Of a stretch of DNA of 64,000 nt, positions 24,899 through 34,714 are shown piece after piece. The notes below the pieces were generated by a model that saw nothing but the letters and a program-made list of their open reading frames with translations, had not been told where the DNA came from and searched no databases. The position numbers were made by a program, and so were the translations under genes. The DNA is taken from the NCBI GenBank assembly GCA_905339165.1, contig CAJPFH010000025.1:27236-91235 (forward strand). The letters are read 5' to 3'. The DNA comes from Flavobacteriales bacterium. GTDB taxonomy: Bacteria > Bacteroidota > Bacteroidia > Flavobacteriales_E > Vicingaceae. Each line of letters begins with the position of its first letter. Position 1 is the stretch's first letter.

Positions 24899-25783
24899 GT
24901 GCATAAATCGGGCTTTGTAAATATTATTGGAAACCCCAATGCGGGTAAATCAACGCTTATAAATTTATTGGTAGGCGAAAAAATTAGCATTATCAATGCA
25001 AAGGCTCAAACAACCCGCCACCGAATTATGGGCATTGTAAACGACACAGATTTTCAGATTATCTATTCCGATACTCCGGGCTTACTTAAGCCGGCCTATA
25101 AGTTACAAGAAGGCATGATGCGTTTTGTAAATAATGCCTTACAAGATGCCGATTTGTTTCTACTTGTTGTTGATATAAACGAAAAAGAACTCAATGACGA
25201 AAAAATTCTGGAAACTTTAAGAACATCTAGCACACCTGTTTTTGTACTGCTTAATAAAGTAGATACATCAAGAGCAAATAAAACGGAAGAAATGTTAGCG
25301 TATTGGAAAGGTTTATTGCCCAATGCAGAAATATTTCCTATTTCCGCATTGCACCATTTTAATATGGAGGTGGTAAAGGAAAAAATAATTAAAGTGTTGC
25401 CGGAACATCCTCCTTTTTTTCCTAAAGAGGATAATGAAATAACCGATAAAACAGAACGGTTTTTAGTGTCTGAAATTATTCGCGAAAAAGTGTTAGACCT
25501 TTATCATAAAGAAATTCCTTATAGTACAGAAATTGTAATAGTTGAATTTAAAGAGAAAGAAAAACTATTTTCTATACGGGCAGAAATTAGGGTAGAACGG
25601 GATTCTCAAAAGGGAATAATTATAGGGCATAAAGGAGAGGCATTAAAAAAATTAGGAACCATAGCCCGCGAAGAAATCGAAACATTTTTAGGAAAAAAAG
25701 TTTTTTTAGACTTGCATGTTAAAGTAGATAAAAACTGGCGAAACGAAGAGCAGAAGTTAAAAAGATACGGATACTGGACATAA
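24899..25783 (+). CDS. era: GTPase Era
   Basis: GTPase of 294 residues that binds 16S rRNA during 30S assembly. G domain with G1 GNPNAGKS at 11-18, G3 DTPG, G4 NKVD; a C-terminal KH domain with [11 protein letters not shown]. The start is GTG at 24899: the protein begins [10 protein letters not shown] like other Bacteroidota Era proteins, and an in-frame stop lies just upstream at 24890. A near-consensus box TTACTTTG at 24867-24874 may drive it. It is followed after 1 nt by der. Confidence 0.95.
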   Translation: MHKSGFVNIIGNPNAGKSTLINLLVGEKISIINAKAQTTRHRIMGIVNDTDFQIIYSDTPGLLKPAYKLQEGMMRFVNNALQDADLFLLVVDINEKELNDEKILETLRTSSTPVFVLLNKVDTSRANKTEEMLAYWKGLLPNAEIFPISALHHFNMEVVKEKIIKVLPEHPPFFPKEDNEITDKTERFLVSEIIREKVLDLYHKEIPYSTEIVIVEFKEKEKLFSIRAEIRVERDSQKGIIIGHKGEALKKLGTIAREEIETFLGKKVFLDLHVKVDKNWRNEEQKLKRYGYWT

Positions 25784-25784
25784 A

Positions 25785-27092
25785 ATGGCAAACATCGTAG
25801 CAATAGTAGGAAGACCCAATGTGGGCAAATCAACATTATTTAACCGATTAACAGAAAGCCGCTCGGCAATAGTTGATGAAATAAGCGGAGTTACCCGAGA
25901 TAGGCACTACGGGTTATCCGAATGGGGAGGTAAACAGTTTAGTGTAATAGATACCGGTGGATACATTTCCGGTTCTGATGATATTTTTGAAGAAGAAATT
26001 CGTAAGCAAGTGCAACTTGCCGTAGAAGAATGTGATGTAATTATTTTTGTGGTAGATGTTAATACAGGAATAACAGACCTTGACGAAAAGGTAGCCGATT
26101 TATTGAGAAAATCAAAAAAGAAAATAGTTGTAGTTTCAAACAAAGTAGATAATTCTGAACGGCAGGTTTATTCCAACGAATTTTATTCCTTGGGTTTAGG
26201 AGAAGTGTACAGCATTTCGGCAATTAATGGCAGTGGCACAGGAGAATTACTAGATGAGTTAACCAAAGAATTCAGTGCTCCCACCGAAAAAGAAGATGAT
26301 TTTGGAGTACCTTATTTTGCTGTAATAGGCAGACCAAACGTAGGAAAATCATCACTTACCAATATGCTGCTCGGTAATGAAAGGAATATTGTAACACCGA
26401 TTGCTGGCACTACCCGAGATTCTATCAGCACACGGTATAAAGCATTTGGCTTCGATTTTTATCTGGTAGATACAGCCGGTTTAAGAAAGAAAGCCAAGGT
26501 AAACGAAGACCTTGAGTTTTATTCGGTAATGAGAACCGTGCGGGCTATAGAAAATAGTGATGTGTGTATTATGATGATAGATGCACAGGAAGGAATTCAA
26601 CAACAAGATTTAAGCATCATCAGTTTGGTGCTAAAAAATAATAAAGGAATAGTTATTGCCGTTAACAAATGGGATTTAATTGAAAAAAGCACAAAAACCG
26701 CTATCGAATTTGAAACCGCTCTAAAAAGCAAACTAGCCCCTTTTACCGATGTACAAGTTATTTTTACCAGTGTATTGGAGAAACAGCGTGTTTTAAAAAC
26801 ATTAGAAGCTGCTCTTCAGGTTTATGAAAATAGAAAAACAAGAATTCCAACCCACCGGTTAAATGAAGAAATGTTACCCATCATTGAGGCCTTTCCTCCT
26901 CCTGCATTAAAAGGTAAATACATAAAAATTAAATTTTGCATGCAACTTCCCATGCATTATCCGGCATTTGTATTCTTCTGCAATTTGCCTCAATATGTAA
27001 AAGAACCCTATAAAAGATTTTTAGAAAATAAGTTGCGAGAAAAATATAATTTTACAGGTGTACCCATTAAAATATTTATGCGAAAAAAATAA
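25785..27092 (+). CDS. der: Ribosome biogenesis GTPase Der (EngA)
   Basis: Tandem-GTPase factor of 435 residues for 50S assembly. First G domain with [14 protein letters not shown] near residue 8; second with [14 protein letters not shown] near residue 182; C-terminal KH-like domain (about 350-435). It starts 1 nt after the era stop, so the two are surely co-transcribed; a DUF2147 gene follows after 6 nt. Confidence 0.97.
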   Translation: MANIVAIVGRPNVGKSTLFNRLTESRSAIVDEISGVTRDRHYGLSEWGGKQFSVIDTGGYISGSDDIFEEEIRKQVQLAVEECDVIIFVVDVNTGITDLDEKVADLLRKSKKKIVVVSNKVDNSERQVYSNEFYSLGLGEVYSISAINGSGTGELLDELTKEFSAPTEKEDDFGVPYFAVIGRPNVGKSSLTNMLLGNERNIVTPIAGTTRDSISTRYKAFGFDFYLVDTAGLRKKAKVNEDLEFYSVMRTVRAIENSDVCIMMIDAQEGIQQQDLSIISLVLKNNKGIVIAVNKWDLIEKSTKTAIEFETALKSKLAPFTDVQVIFTSVLEKQRVLKTLEAALQVYENRKTRIPTHRLNEEMLPIIEAFPPPALKGKYIKIKFCMQLPMHYPAFVFFCNLPQYVKEPYKRFLENKLREKYNFTGVPIKIFMRKK

Positions 27093-27098
27093 ATAAGT

Positions 27099-27527
27099 AT
27101 GTTCAAATTCTATTTGTTTTTCAGTTTCTGTTTTTCGGTTGTACTTCTCTCTGCTCAAAACACCATTGTGGGCAAGTGGAAAACAATTGATGATGATACG
27201 GGAAAACCAAAATCTATTGTAGAAATAGTTAAAAAGCCCGATGGTAAATACGTTGGTAAAGTAATAAAACTTTTTCGCGAACCTAACGAAGATCAAGACC
27301 CGGTTTGCGAGGATTGCTCTGATGACCGAAAAAACAAAAAGGTGTTGGGAATGGAAATTATTAGAGGAATGGTTGCTTCGGGTAGTGAGTATAAATCGGG
27401 TACTATTTGCGATCCCAAAAACGGAAAGGTGTACGATTGCAAAATGTGGATTGAAGGAGACAAGTTGCAGGTAAGGGGTTATTTGTTATTCTTTTTTCGC
27501 ACACAAACTTGGGAACGTATTCAGTAA
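27099..27527 (+). CDS. DUF2147 secreted protein
   Basis: The 142-residue protein has a signal peptide (cleavage near LLSAQ-NTIVGKW) and the DUF2147 core: IVGKWKTIDDDTGKPKSIVEI, GKYVGKVIKLF, and KVYDCKMWIEG close to the C-terminal beta-strands. A periplasmic beta-barrel-like fold is expected; function unknown in the family. A CEDCS pair and a further Cys pair could form disulfides. It is the last gene of the era-der transcript and ends 2 nt from the convergent PLP enzyme gene. Confidence 0.88.
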   Translation: MFKFYLFFSFCFSVVLLSAQNTIVGKWKTIDDDTGKPKSIVEIVKKPDGKYVGKVIKLFREPNEDQDPVCEDCSDDRKNKKVLGMEIIRGMVASGSEYKSGTICDPKNGKVYDCKMWIEGDKLQVRGYLLFFFRTQTWERIQ

Positions 27528-27529
27528 AT

Positions 27530-28687
27530 CTACATTTTTTCCAACGCTTGCTTTAAATCTTCAACCAGCACATCGGCATCTTCCAAACCAATGTAAAGCC
27601 TCACAAAATTCCATGGTAGCTCGGTGGTATAGTTCTCCGAATTGTATAATGCACAAATAGGAAACTGCAACGATTCATAACCTCCCCAAGAGCAGGCAAT
27701 AATAAAATATTTTAAATGGTTGCAAAATCTTTCTACAGCAGCTATATCATCGGCTTTTAACTCAATAGAAATTAATCCGCCACAAGGTTTCATTTGTTTT
27801 TTTGCTAAATCGATTTGTGGATTCTTTTCTGAAAACGGAAAATATATTTTTTTAATCTTTGGGTGATTTTCTAAAAAATGCAATACTTTAAAACTGTTTT
27901 CGGTTACTTGTTTTACCCGAATGGGTAGGGTGCGAAGCCCTTTAATTAAAAGCCATGCATCGTTTGGAGATATTGCAGCTCCAAGTGTCATAAATTCCTG
28001 TTCAAATATTTTTTTTATTCTTTCTTTAGTGCTGCACAATACACCTGCTACCACATCGCTGTGACCACTTATAAATTTTGTTGCAGAGTGAACAACTATA
28101 TCAATTCCCATTTCTATGGGGTTTTGATTTATTGGAGAGGCATAACTGTTATCGCAAATGGTAAGTATGTTATTTTTTTTTGCAAGCTTGGCTACTTCTT
28201 TTAAGTCTTGCATTTCAAACGTCATAGAGTTTGGGCTTTCCAAATAAATAAGTGTAGTATTTTTTTGAATAGCTTTTTCAAAGTTTGATACTTCACATCC
28301 GTCAATCATGCTGCACTCAACACCAAATTTAGCAAGCATATTGGTAAGTAAATTATTTGTCCAGCTGTAAGGTTTTTTCACACAAATTACATGGTCGCCC
28401 TGTTTTACCGAACTTATTACCGCAGCCGAAATAGCTGCACTTCCGCTTGAAAAAATAAGAGCATCTTCGGCTTTTTCTAAGGCAGCAATTTTTTTGCGTA
28501 AAATACCCACGGTAGGGTTAAAGCCTCGTGTATAAAAAGGTGTTTCAAACTCGTTTTTCAGTCCGATTCTCAGGGCTTCTACATTTTTAAAGCAAAAGTT
28601 GCTCGATTGAAAAATTGGCGGAGTTACGGCATTAAAATAATTTTCGCGTTCCTCTCCTAAGTGGTTTAGTATATAAGATTGTTCCAT
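27530..28687 (-). CDS. Cys/Met metabolism PLP-dependent enzyme (trans-sulfuration family)
   Basis: Fold type I PLP enzyme of 385 residues. The PLP lysine is Lys204 in HSATKFISGHSDVVAG. Other family motifs: YTRGFNPT near 52-59 with the phosphate-binding Tyr/Arg, SSGSAAISA at 80-88, and CDNSYASP at 178-185. The family includes cystathionine gamma-synthase, cystathionine beta-lyase and methionine gamma-lyase; sequence alone does not separate them here. A box close to consensus (TTACTTTG, 28695-28702 on the minus strand) precedes the start. No linked sulfur-metabolism gene. Confidence 0.88.
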   Translation of the reverse strand: MEQSYILNHLGEERENYFNAVTPPIFQSSNFCFKNVEALRIGLKNEFETPFYTRGFNPTVGILRKKIAALEKAEDALIFSSGSAAISAAVISSVKQGDHVICVKKPYSWTNNLLTNMLAKFGVECSMIDGCEVSNFEKAIQKNTTLIYLESPNSMTFEMQDLKEVAKLAKKNNILTICDNSYASPINQNPIEMGIDIVVHSATKFISGHSDVVAGVLCSTKERIKKIFEQEFMTLGAAISPNDAWLLIKGLRTLPIRVKQVTENSFKVLHFLENHPKIKKIYFPFSEKNPQIDLAKKQMKPCGGLISIELKADDIAAVERFCNHLKYFIIACSWGGYESLQFPICALYNSENYTTELPWNFVRLYIGLEDADVLVEDLKQALEKM

Positions 28688-28804
28688 AATTTGCCAAAGT
28701 AAATAAATACAATGAGAATATTAAAATCTGATTTAATTTATATTTATTTTAATGCAACTAAGTTTTCAATAAATTCGTATTGTGTTGGAGTGAGTATATT
28801 TACC

Positions 28805-30508
28805 ATGAAACAATTTTTTAATTTTTCAATCTTTATTGCATCATCTTTAATTTTTATTTCTGTTGAAACCTACACACAAAATAGCTTGGTAGGTGATGGT
28901 TTTGGCGGAAGACTTTGGTACAAACCAAGCAACTATACGGTAGGTTCATACTCTGCTTACAGTATTTGTTACACCGGTTTATGCAGTGATGGCCCTAATG
29001 AGTTAAGAGGTTGGGGAAGTAACAATTATAATCAATTAGGTTTGGGTATTTCAGTTCTCGGAACAAATACTCCTGTTCCTATACCTAATATGGATAATGT
29101 GTACTATTACAGCACCGGGTATATTATGGGAGCAATTAAAAAGGATTTTACCGGTTGGGTTTGGGGCGAAGCAGGAGTTACAAATTTTAACACCCCTATG
29201 CAAGTAATTAATGATGTAAAGTTTTTAGATGCCAGCATTTCTGTGGTAAGTTTTGTAAAAAATGATGGTACTGTTTGGAGTGTAGGTGATGGAGATTATG
29301 GAAATTTTGGTAACGGATTAAATGCCACAAGTTCGGCTGTTCCCGTAAAAATGCTAAATATTACCAATGCCGTAAGGGTGGCAAACGGATTTTATGTAAC
29401 CCATGTGCTTTTAAACGATGGTACCGTATGGGCTGTAGGCAGTGATTATGCGATAGGGGCACTAGGCATAGGAACCCTAAATGGTATCGCCTACACGCCT
29501 GTTCAGGTACAAGGTTTATCAAATATTGTAGATATAAAATCATGTACATATGGAAGTGCAGCTCTCGATAATGACGGAAATGTATTTGTATGGGGAGATA
29601 TGTCTTTAGGATTAATGGGGCCAATAGAATCCTCACCTGTAAAGGTGCCCAATTTAAGTAAAATAGTAGCTATCTCTGGTTGTGCTGATGGCTATCATTT
29701 TATGGCCCTAGATGAGAATAAAAATTGTTTTGCATGGGGGGCAGATCCGGGATATTTTGGGTATATTGAACCAAGTGGGAATAAACCAATTTATTCTCCT
29801 GTAAAAGTAGCCAGTGATGTAATTGATATAATGGCAGGAGAGTTATTTTCATATATTTTAAAATCAGATGCCACCTTGTGGTGTTCCGGTATTAGCAATG
29901 GAGGCTCTATTTGGTTAAATCTATCAAATGAAGAAAGAGATGAATTTACAAAACTTACTCCCGAAGATGTTCCGGGTGCATGCGGGGTGTTGGCTACCAA
30001 TGCTGCTTATACTCCTGTTAAAGATTGTAAGGAAAAAGGAAGTATTACCATCTATTCCAGTGGTGGAAAACCGCCTTACCAATATAGTATTGGTGATGGA
30101 TTTCAAACAAGTAATGTATTTTACGGAGTAAATGAGGGAACATATTATATAACTGTGCTGGATGCAAATAATTGCGAAACCAATACTACCGTAGATGTAA
30201 GCTCTTTGCTGAACGAACCTTGTATAAAGCCTGTTATTACAGTGCCCAATGTTTTTACACCTAATGAAGACGAACTGAATAATGTTTTTAAAATAAAAAC
30301 CGAAAATATAAAATATTTGTATTGTCAAATATACAATCGTTGGGGTACTAAGGTGTACGAGTGGGAAGGTATTGATGGCTCTTGGAACGGAAAAAATCTG
30401 AATGAAAAAGATTGTTCGGCAGGAACGTATTATTATGTTGTAAGGTATATTGATTTATTAGATAATACAGAAAGCTTATCGGGTTACATTACCCTGCTAA
30501 GAAACTAA
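28805..30508 (+). CDS. RCC1-repeat surface protein with gliding-type C-terminal domain
   Basis: Secreted protein of 567 residues: signal peptide, then RCC1/beta-propeller-type repeats from about 55 to 370 (GWGSNNYNQLGLG, VWSVGDGDYGNFGNG, WAVGSDYAIGALGIG, VFVWGDMSLGLMG). A SprB-like beta-sandwich follows (about 415-470; GSITIYSSGGKPPYQYSI) and then a type B C-terminus (VPNVFTPNEDELNNVF, YNRWGTKVYEW, CSAGTYYYVV). RCC1 folds usually mediate protein binding. The start at 28805 is placed at the signal peptide; an in-frame ATG at 28712 would add an unlikely leader. The 3' end overlaps the convergent small gene by 12 nt. Confidence 0.82.
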   Translation: MKQFFNFSIFIASSLIFISVETYTQNSLVGDGFGGRLWYKPSNYTVGSYSAYSICYTGLCSDGPNELRGWGSNNYNQLGLGISVLGTNTPVPIPNMDNVYYYSTGYIMGAIKKDFTGWVWGEAGVTNFNTPMQVINDVKFLDASISVVSFVKNDGTVWSVGDGDYGNFGNGLNATSSAVPVKMLNITNAVRVANGFYVTHVLLNDGTVWAVGSDYAIGALGIGTLNGIAYTPVQVQGLSNIVDIKSCTYGSAALDNDGNVFVWGDMSLGLMGPIESSPVKVPNLSKIVAISGCADGYHFMALDENKNCFAWGADPGYFGYIEPSGNKPIYSPVKVASDVIDIMAGELFSYILKSDATLWCSGISNGGSIWLNLSNEERDEFTKLTPEDVPGACGVLATNAAYTPVKDCKEKGSITIYSSGGKPPYQYSIGDGFQTSNVFYGVNEGTYYITVLDANNCETNTTVDVSSLLNEPCIKPVITVPNVFTPNEDELNNVFKIKTENIKYLYCQIYNRWGTKVYEWEGIDGSWNGKNLNEKDCSAGTYYYVVRYIDLLDNTESLSGYITLLRN

Positions 30509-30742
30509 GCTTTTAGCGTTAATAATATCTTCCAGTTTAATTGGTTGTCCCATTTTAAAAAGAAGTTCTTCGTTATCGGCATTTGTTTGTTTTAATATTT
30601 CGTGTTCGCGGGCACTGGCAAAAAAATAACTTGTTTTGTTTCCCGAAAAAACTTCCCAAATAACACCGAAAACTTCTTTGCCTGTTTTTAGTTTAAAAAT
30701 ACAGTGTTTGTTAAGAAATTGCTTTGCCTCTGTCGTTGTCAT
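30497..30742 (-). CDS. Small protein of unknown function
   Basis: A cytosolic-looking protein of 81 residues with no signal peptide or membrane helix. The segment FKLKTGKEVFGVIWEVF, followed by a turn and TSYFFASAREHEIL, has the strand pattern of an LSm/SH3-like barrel, but this is only a resemblance. A good purine-rich GGAG (ACTCCTTATG context) precedes the ATG at 30742, and a TATATTCG box lies at 30768-30775. I do not recognise the family. It overlaps the 3' end of the RCC1 gene by 12 nt tail to tail. Confidence 0.6.
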   Translation of the reverse strand: MTTTEAKQFLNKHCIFKLKTGKEVFGVIWEVFSGNKTSYFFASAREHEILKQTNADNEELLFKMGQPIKLEDIINAKSLVS

Positions 30743-30824
30743 AAGGAGTAAATAAAAACCAATGTTACGAATATATAACGCCTGTTAAAAGCATAAATTA
30801 TTAACACCTGTTTATTACTTTCTG

Positions 30825-32225
30825 TTATACTTCGTATGTGTCGTTTAATGCAGGAATTAGAATGTTTTTAAAACCTTTTCCGGACAGAAAGTTTTTGAAT
30901 TTTTCCTGAGATTCAATGTTTCCATGAACTAAAAAAACTGTTTCAACCTCGTTAACACATTGGCATTTTAAATATCTTTCCATTTCTAAATAATCAGCAT
31001 GTGCACTGTAGGAGTCTATAACAATAATTTGTGCTTTAACCGGAAACATTTCTCCAAAAATACTTACTTCGGTTTCACCATTTCTTAATTTACCTGCTAA
31101 GGAATGTGGTTCAGCATAACCTACAATAAGAATAGTATTTTTTTCATTTATAATATTATGCATTATATGGTGTTTCACTCGGCCGGCTTCTGCCATACCC
31201 GAAGCTGAAATAATTATGCAAGGTTTATCCGATTTATTAAGGGCTTGCGAATCGGTTTTTTCGGTTATGTATTTTAATCCGCTAAAACCAAATGGGTCGG
31301 GGCGAGATTCTATAAATTCCTGCACATTTTCATTGAGTAATGGAAGATGTTTACGCATCACTTCGGTAGCATCAGCCGATAAAGGACTATCTACATAGAT
31401 GGGTATTTTAGGTAGAAGCCCGTGTAACTGAAGTTTGTTGAGGGTAAAAACAATTTCCTGTGTTCTTCCTAAGCTAAATGACGGTATAATGAGTTTTCCT
31501 TTTTTATTGATACAAGTGTTTATCACGGTATCCAGTAGTATTTGTTCGGCATGTTGTTGGTCATCGTGCAAGCGATTTCCGTAGGTCGATTCGCAAATAA
31601 TAACATCGGATTGAGGAAACGATTCGGGGTTTTTCATTAGGGTAGAATCGTACCGGCCAATGTCACTCGTGTAAGTAATAACTTTTTTGTTAGGGCCATC
31701 TTGCACACTAAGGGTAATGGCGGCACTGCCTAATATATGTCCGTTGTTTGTAAAAATAAATTCGGTATTTTTTCCTATTTTATAAGGTTTGTTATAAGGT
31801 ATAGGGAAGAAAAAGTTTAAAGAAATTTCTGCGTCTTTTTGGGTATAAATTGGCTTTAATAAATCTTTGCCTTGTTTAATTTTTCTTTTGTTTACAAAGC
31901 GAACATCGGCTTCCTGAATAAAAGCACTGTCCATGAGCATTATTTTACATAAATCGTAGGTAGCTTCGGTGCAATATATTTTTCCTCTAAATCCTTCTTT
32001 TACAATTCGGGGTATTAGTCCGGAGTGATCTATGTGAGCGTGCGAGAGAATAATGTAATCGAGTTCCTGAATGGAAAATCCAAAATGCCGATTCAATAAA
32101 TGGGTTTCAGCACCCAATCCTTGAAACATGCCACAATCGAGCAAAACACGGGTATTGTCGGGTAGTGTAATAAGATGTTTACTTCCGGTTACCGTTTGTG
32201 CGGCACCATGAAACGCAATTTCCAT
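30825..32225 (-). CDS. Metallo-beta-lactamase/beta-CASP ribonuclease
   Basis: Zinc-dependent RNA-processing nuclease family, 466 residues. The MBL motif HAHIDHSG gives His62, His64, Asp66 and His67. The beta-CASP part has the signature CESTYGNRLH, IIPSFSLGRTQE, VDSPLS and IIISASGMAEAGR, and ends with YSAHADY and VHG. Close in architecture to CPSF73-like bacterial RNases of unknown substrate. It starts 9 nt downstream of paaE on the same strand, so the two are likely co-transcribed, although no functional link to phenylacetate metabolism is known. Confidence 0.9.
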   Translation of the reverse strand: MEIAFHGAAQTVTGSKHLITLPDNTRVLLDCGMFQGLGAETHLLNRHFGFSIQELDYIILSHAHIDHSGLIPRIVKEGFRGKIYCTEATYDLCKIMLMDSAFIQEADVRFVNKRKIKQGKDLLKPIYTQKDAEISLNFFFPIPYNKPYKIGKNTEFIFTNNGHILGSAAITLSVQDGPNKKVITYTSDIGRYDSTLMKNPESFPQSDVIICESTYGNRLHDDQQHAEQILLDTVINTCINKKGKLIIPSFSLGRTQEIVFTLNKLQLHGLLPKIPIYVDSPLSADATEVMRKHLPLLNENVQEFIESRPDPFGFSGLKYITEKTDSQALNKSDKPCIIISASGMAEAGRVKHHIMHNIINEKNTILIVGYAEPHSLAGKLRNGETEVSIFGEMFPVKAQIIVIDSYSAHADYLEMERYLKCQCVNEVETVFLVHGNIESQEKFKNFLSGKGFKNILIPALNDTYEV

Positions 32226-32234
32226 ACAATCAAA

Positions 32235-33299
32235 TTAAAATATTTCGTCATAATCTACCCGAACATGGTCTGTTTCCGGAAAGGCCTGACAGGTAAGAAT
32301 AAACCCTTTTTCAACTTCTTCATCGCTTAAAGAGTAATTCATTTCCATGCCTGCTTTTCCTTCTGTTACTTTTGCTTTACAGGTACAGCAAACGGCTCCT
32401 TTACACGAAAAGGGAGCGTCTACTCCATTTTCAATAGCCATATCCAGTATGTTTTTTCCCGAGCGTGGCATTTCAAAATAGGTTTCTATTCCATCCATGA
32501 CTATTGTTACGCTGGCTGTCCGAATTTCAGTAGTTTCCGTTTTTTTATTTTCGGTTTCAAAAGAAGAAAAGTATTCGTAATGAATCTGATTTTTTTCTAC
32601 ACCTGCAGTTTCCAGTTTTTCTTTTATACTTTTAATCATTTGGTTTGGACCGCAAATAAAATAATGAGTGGTTTTATCATTTATTTTTGCCGCATGTAAA
32701 AGTTGCATGGCTTTTTCTCCGTCTATTCGGCCATGATACAAATCGTTGCCGGTATCTTCTTGTGTAAAAATATAAGCTAAATGAAATGTGGTAGCATATT
32801 TTTCAGATAATTTGTTTAGTTCTTCTTTAAAAATGATGTCTTCATTTTTTTTGTTACAGTAGTAGAGGTAAAAGGTGCTGTGGGGTTCGTTTTTTAAAAC
32901 CTCCTTCAGCATAGAAAAAATGGGTGTAATACCACTTCCTGCTGCAAATGCTACATATGTGTTGTTATTTTTAGGTTGTGTAGAGATTAAGAATTTTCCG
33001 GCCGGGGGCATTAATTCAACGATATCGTTTACCTTTAATTTTTCAGTTAAATAAGTAGAAACTCTTCCACCCCGCACTTTTTTTACGGCAATACGAAAGT
33101 CATTTTCAGAAGGGCTGCTGCATAAACTGTAAGCTCTTCTTAGTTTTTCTTTATTTATTTCCATTGAAAGTGTGATGTATTGCCCCGCTTGATAAGAAAA
33201 AAGAGGCTTTACATTTTCCGGAATTTCAAAACCAATCGATACAGAATCAGATGTTTCTTTTCTAACATCTTTTACTTTGATTTGATAAAATTTAGACAT
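32235..33299 (-). CDS. paaE: 1,2-phenylacetyl-CoA epoxidase reductase subunit PaaE
   Basis: Electron-transfer subunit that passes NADPH electrons to the di-iron PaaA. The 354 residues hold, in order, an FAD-binding domain (RAYSLCSSP), an NAD(P)-binding domain (AAGSGITPIFSMLKE) and a C-terminal plant-type 2Fe-2S ferredoxin domain with the cysteine cluster SCKGAVCCTC and a distal TCQ cysteine. It is transcribed away from the paaABCD-paaG operon, 154 nt apart, whereas in many organisms it ends that operon. Confidence 0.92.
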   Translation of the reverse strand: MSKFYQIKVKDVRKETSDSVSIGFEIPENVKPLFSYQAGQYITLSMEINKEKLRRAYSLCSSPSENDFRIAVKKVRGGRVSTYLTEKLKVNDIVELMPPAGKFLISTQPKNNNTYVAFAAGSGITPIFSMLKEVLKNEPHSTFYLYYCNKKNEDIIFKEELNKLSEKYATTFHLAYIFTQEDTGNDLYHGRIDGEKAMQLLHAAKINDKTTHYFICGPNQMIKSIKEKLETAGVEKNQIHYEYFSSFETENKKTETTEIRTASVTIVMDGIETYFEMPRSGKNILDMAIENGVDAPFSCKGAVCCTCKAKVTEGKAGMEMNYSLSDEEVEKGFILTCQAFPETDHVRVDYDEIF

Positions 33300-33453
33300 A
33301 TGGTATAAAAAGCAAAAGTGATACTCGGGTTCAACTTTGCAAACCTATGAATAAAACATTTATTTTAGTTATTTGTTAAGATTACAAACGCTGATTATTA
33401 AATTATTTATTTTAAAATTTTATAGTTAAACTTGTAGCCCCAATCATTGAACC

Positions 33454-34395
33454 ATGGAGAAAAAGAACCCCGAAGATAGCTTTCAGGTTAAAATAGATGC
33501 CGAAGAGAAAATAGAGCCTAAAGACTGGATGCCAGATGAGTATAGGAGAAATCTAATCAGGCAAATTTCTCAACATGCCCATTCGGAAGTAATTGGTATG
33601 CAACCCGAAGGAAATTGGATTACTCGTGCTCCAAGTTTAAGAGCAAAAGCGGTATTGCTGGCAAAAATTCAAGACGAAGGAGGACATGGCTTATATTTGT
33701 ACAGTGCGTGTGAAACCTTAGGAATAAGTCGCGATGAATTGATAGAACAACTGCACTCCGGAAAAGCTAAATATTCCAGCATTTTTAATTATCCAACATT
33801 AACATGGGCCGATATTGGTGCAGTGGGTTGGCTGGTAGATGGGGCAGCCATTGTAAATCAAGTTTCTTTGCAGCGTACTTCTTATGGGCCGTACTCTAGA
33901 GCCATGATTCGGATTTGTAAAGAAGAAAGTTTTCATCAACGCCAAGGCTACGAAATTATGGCCAATATGGCCAAAGGAACAGCAGAACAAAAACAAATGG
34001 CACAAGATGCTTTAAACCGCTGGTGGTGGCCTTCTTTAATGATGTTTGGTCCACACGATACAGAATCGGCTCATTCGGCAAAATCGATGAAATGGAAAAT
34101 AAAAAGAGAAAGCAACGATGAGCTACGCCAACGCTTTATAGATAAAACAGTGCAGCAAGCAGAGGTGATTGGGCTTAGCATTCCAGATCCCGATTTGAAA
34201 TGGAACGAACAACGAAAACATTACGATTTTGGTAAAATAAACTGGGAAGAATTTACCAATGTGCTGAATGGAAATGGCCCTTGTAACAAGCAACGAATGG
34301 CAAACCATATACAGGCTCACCAAAATGGAAAATGGGTAAGGGAAGCCGCCATAGCCTATGCCGAAAAACAAAAAAATAAAAAAGTACCTGCATAA
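33454..34395 (+). CDS. paaA: 1,2-phenylacetyl-CoA epoxidase catalytic subunit PaaA
   Basis: Di-iron oxygenase subunit that epoxidises the ring of phenylacetyl-CoA using O2. The 313 residues are helical and ferritin-like, with the conserved segments [24 protein letters not shown] and [11 protein letters not shown]; the E..H pairs are the expected iron ligands. First gene of the paaABCD-paaG operon. A TAAACTTG sequence (33427-33434) near the start is one mismatch from the -7 consensus. Confidence 0.96.
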   Translation: MEKKNPEDSFQVKIDAEEKIEPKDWMPDEYRRNLIRQISQHAHSEVIGMQPEGNWITRAPSLRAKAVLLAKIQDEGGHGLYLYSACETLGISRDELIEQLHSGKAKYSSIFNYPTLTWADIGAVGWLVDGAAIVNQVSLQRTSYGPYSRAMIRICKEESFHQRQGYEIMANMAKGTAEQKQMAQDALNRWWWPSLMMFGPHDTESAHSAKSMKWKIKRESNDELRQRFIDKTVQQAEVIGLSIPDPDLKWNEQRKHYDFGKINWEEFTNVLNGNGPCNKQRMANHIQAHQNGKWVREAAIAYAEKQKNKKVPA

Positions 34396-34405
34396 AAAAC
34401 AAAAC

Positions 34406-34696
34406 ATGAGTAAAGAAAAACAATGGCCTCTATGGGAGGTTTTTATACAAAGTAAAACAGGTTTGCCCTACAAACATGCCGGAAGCGTTCATGCCCCCGA
34501 TGCCGAAATGGCCTTACAAAACGCAAGAGATACTTATACCAGACGTGGAGAAGGAAATAGTATTTGGGTAGTTCCTTCCGATGCAATCATTGCATCTAAT
34601 CCGGCCGATGCCGAAAGTTTTTATGAACCTAGTAACGATAAAATATACAGGCATCCTACATTTTACGTAATGCCAGAAGGGGCTAAACATATTTAA
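34406..34696 (+). CDS. paaB: 1,2-phenylacetyl-CoA epoxidase subunit PaaB
   Basis: Small structural subunit of the epoxidase complex. The 96 residues begin MSKEKQWPLWEVFIQSK and carry the family segment HAPDAEMALQNARDTYTRRGE. The ATG at 34406 lies 10 nt after the paaA stop; an in-frame ATG at 34358 inside paaA is rejected because the family starts at the later one. Length is typical for PaaB. Confidence 0.94.
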   Translation: MSKEKQWPLWEVFIQSKTGLPYKHAGSVHAPDAEMALQNARDTYTRRGEGNSIWVVPSDAIIASNPADAESFYEPSNDKIYRHPTFYVMPEGAKHI

Positions 34697-34714
34697 TATT
34701 TATAAATAAAAGAA

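Noticed and set aside
28795..28802. TATATTTA as promoter of the RCC1 gene
   Set aside because: It lies 2 nt before the ATG, so a start site would fall inside the coding region, and the last base does not fit TAnnTTTG.
28712..28804. Longer start of the RCC1 protein
   Set aside because: The signal peptide begins at 28805; the extra 31 residues have no supporting signal.
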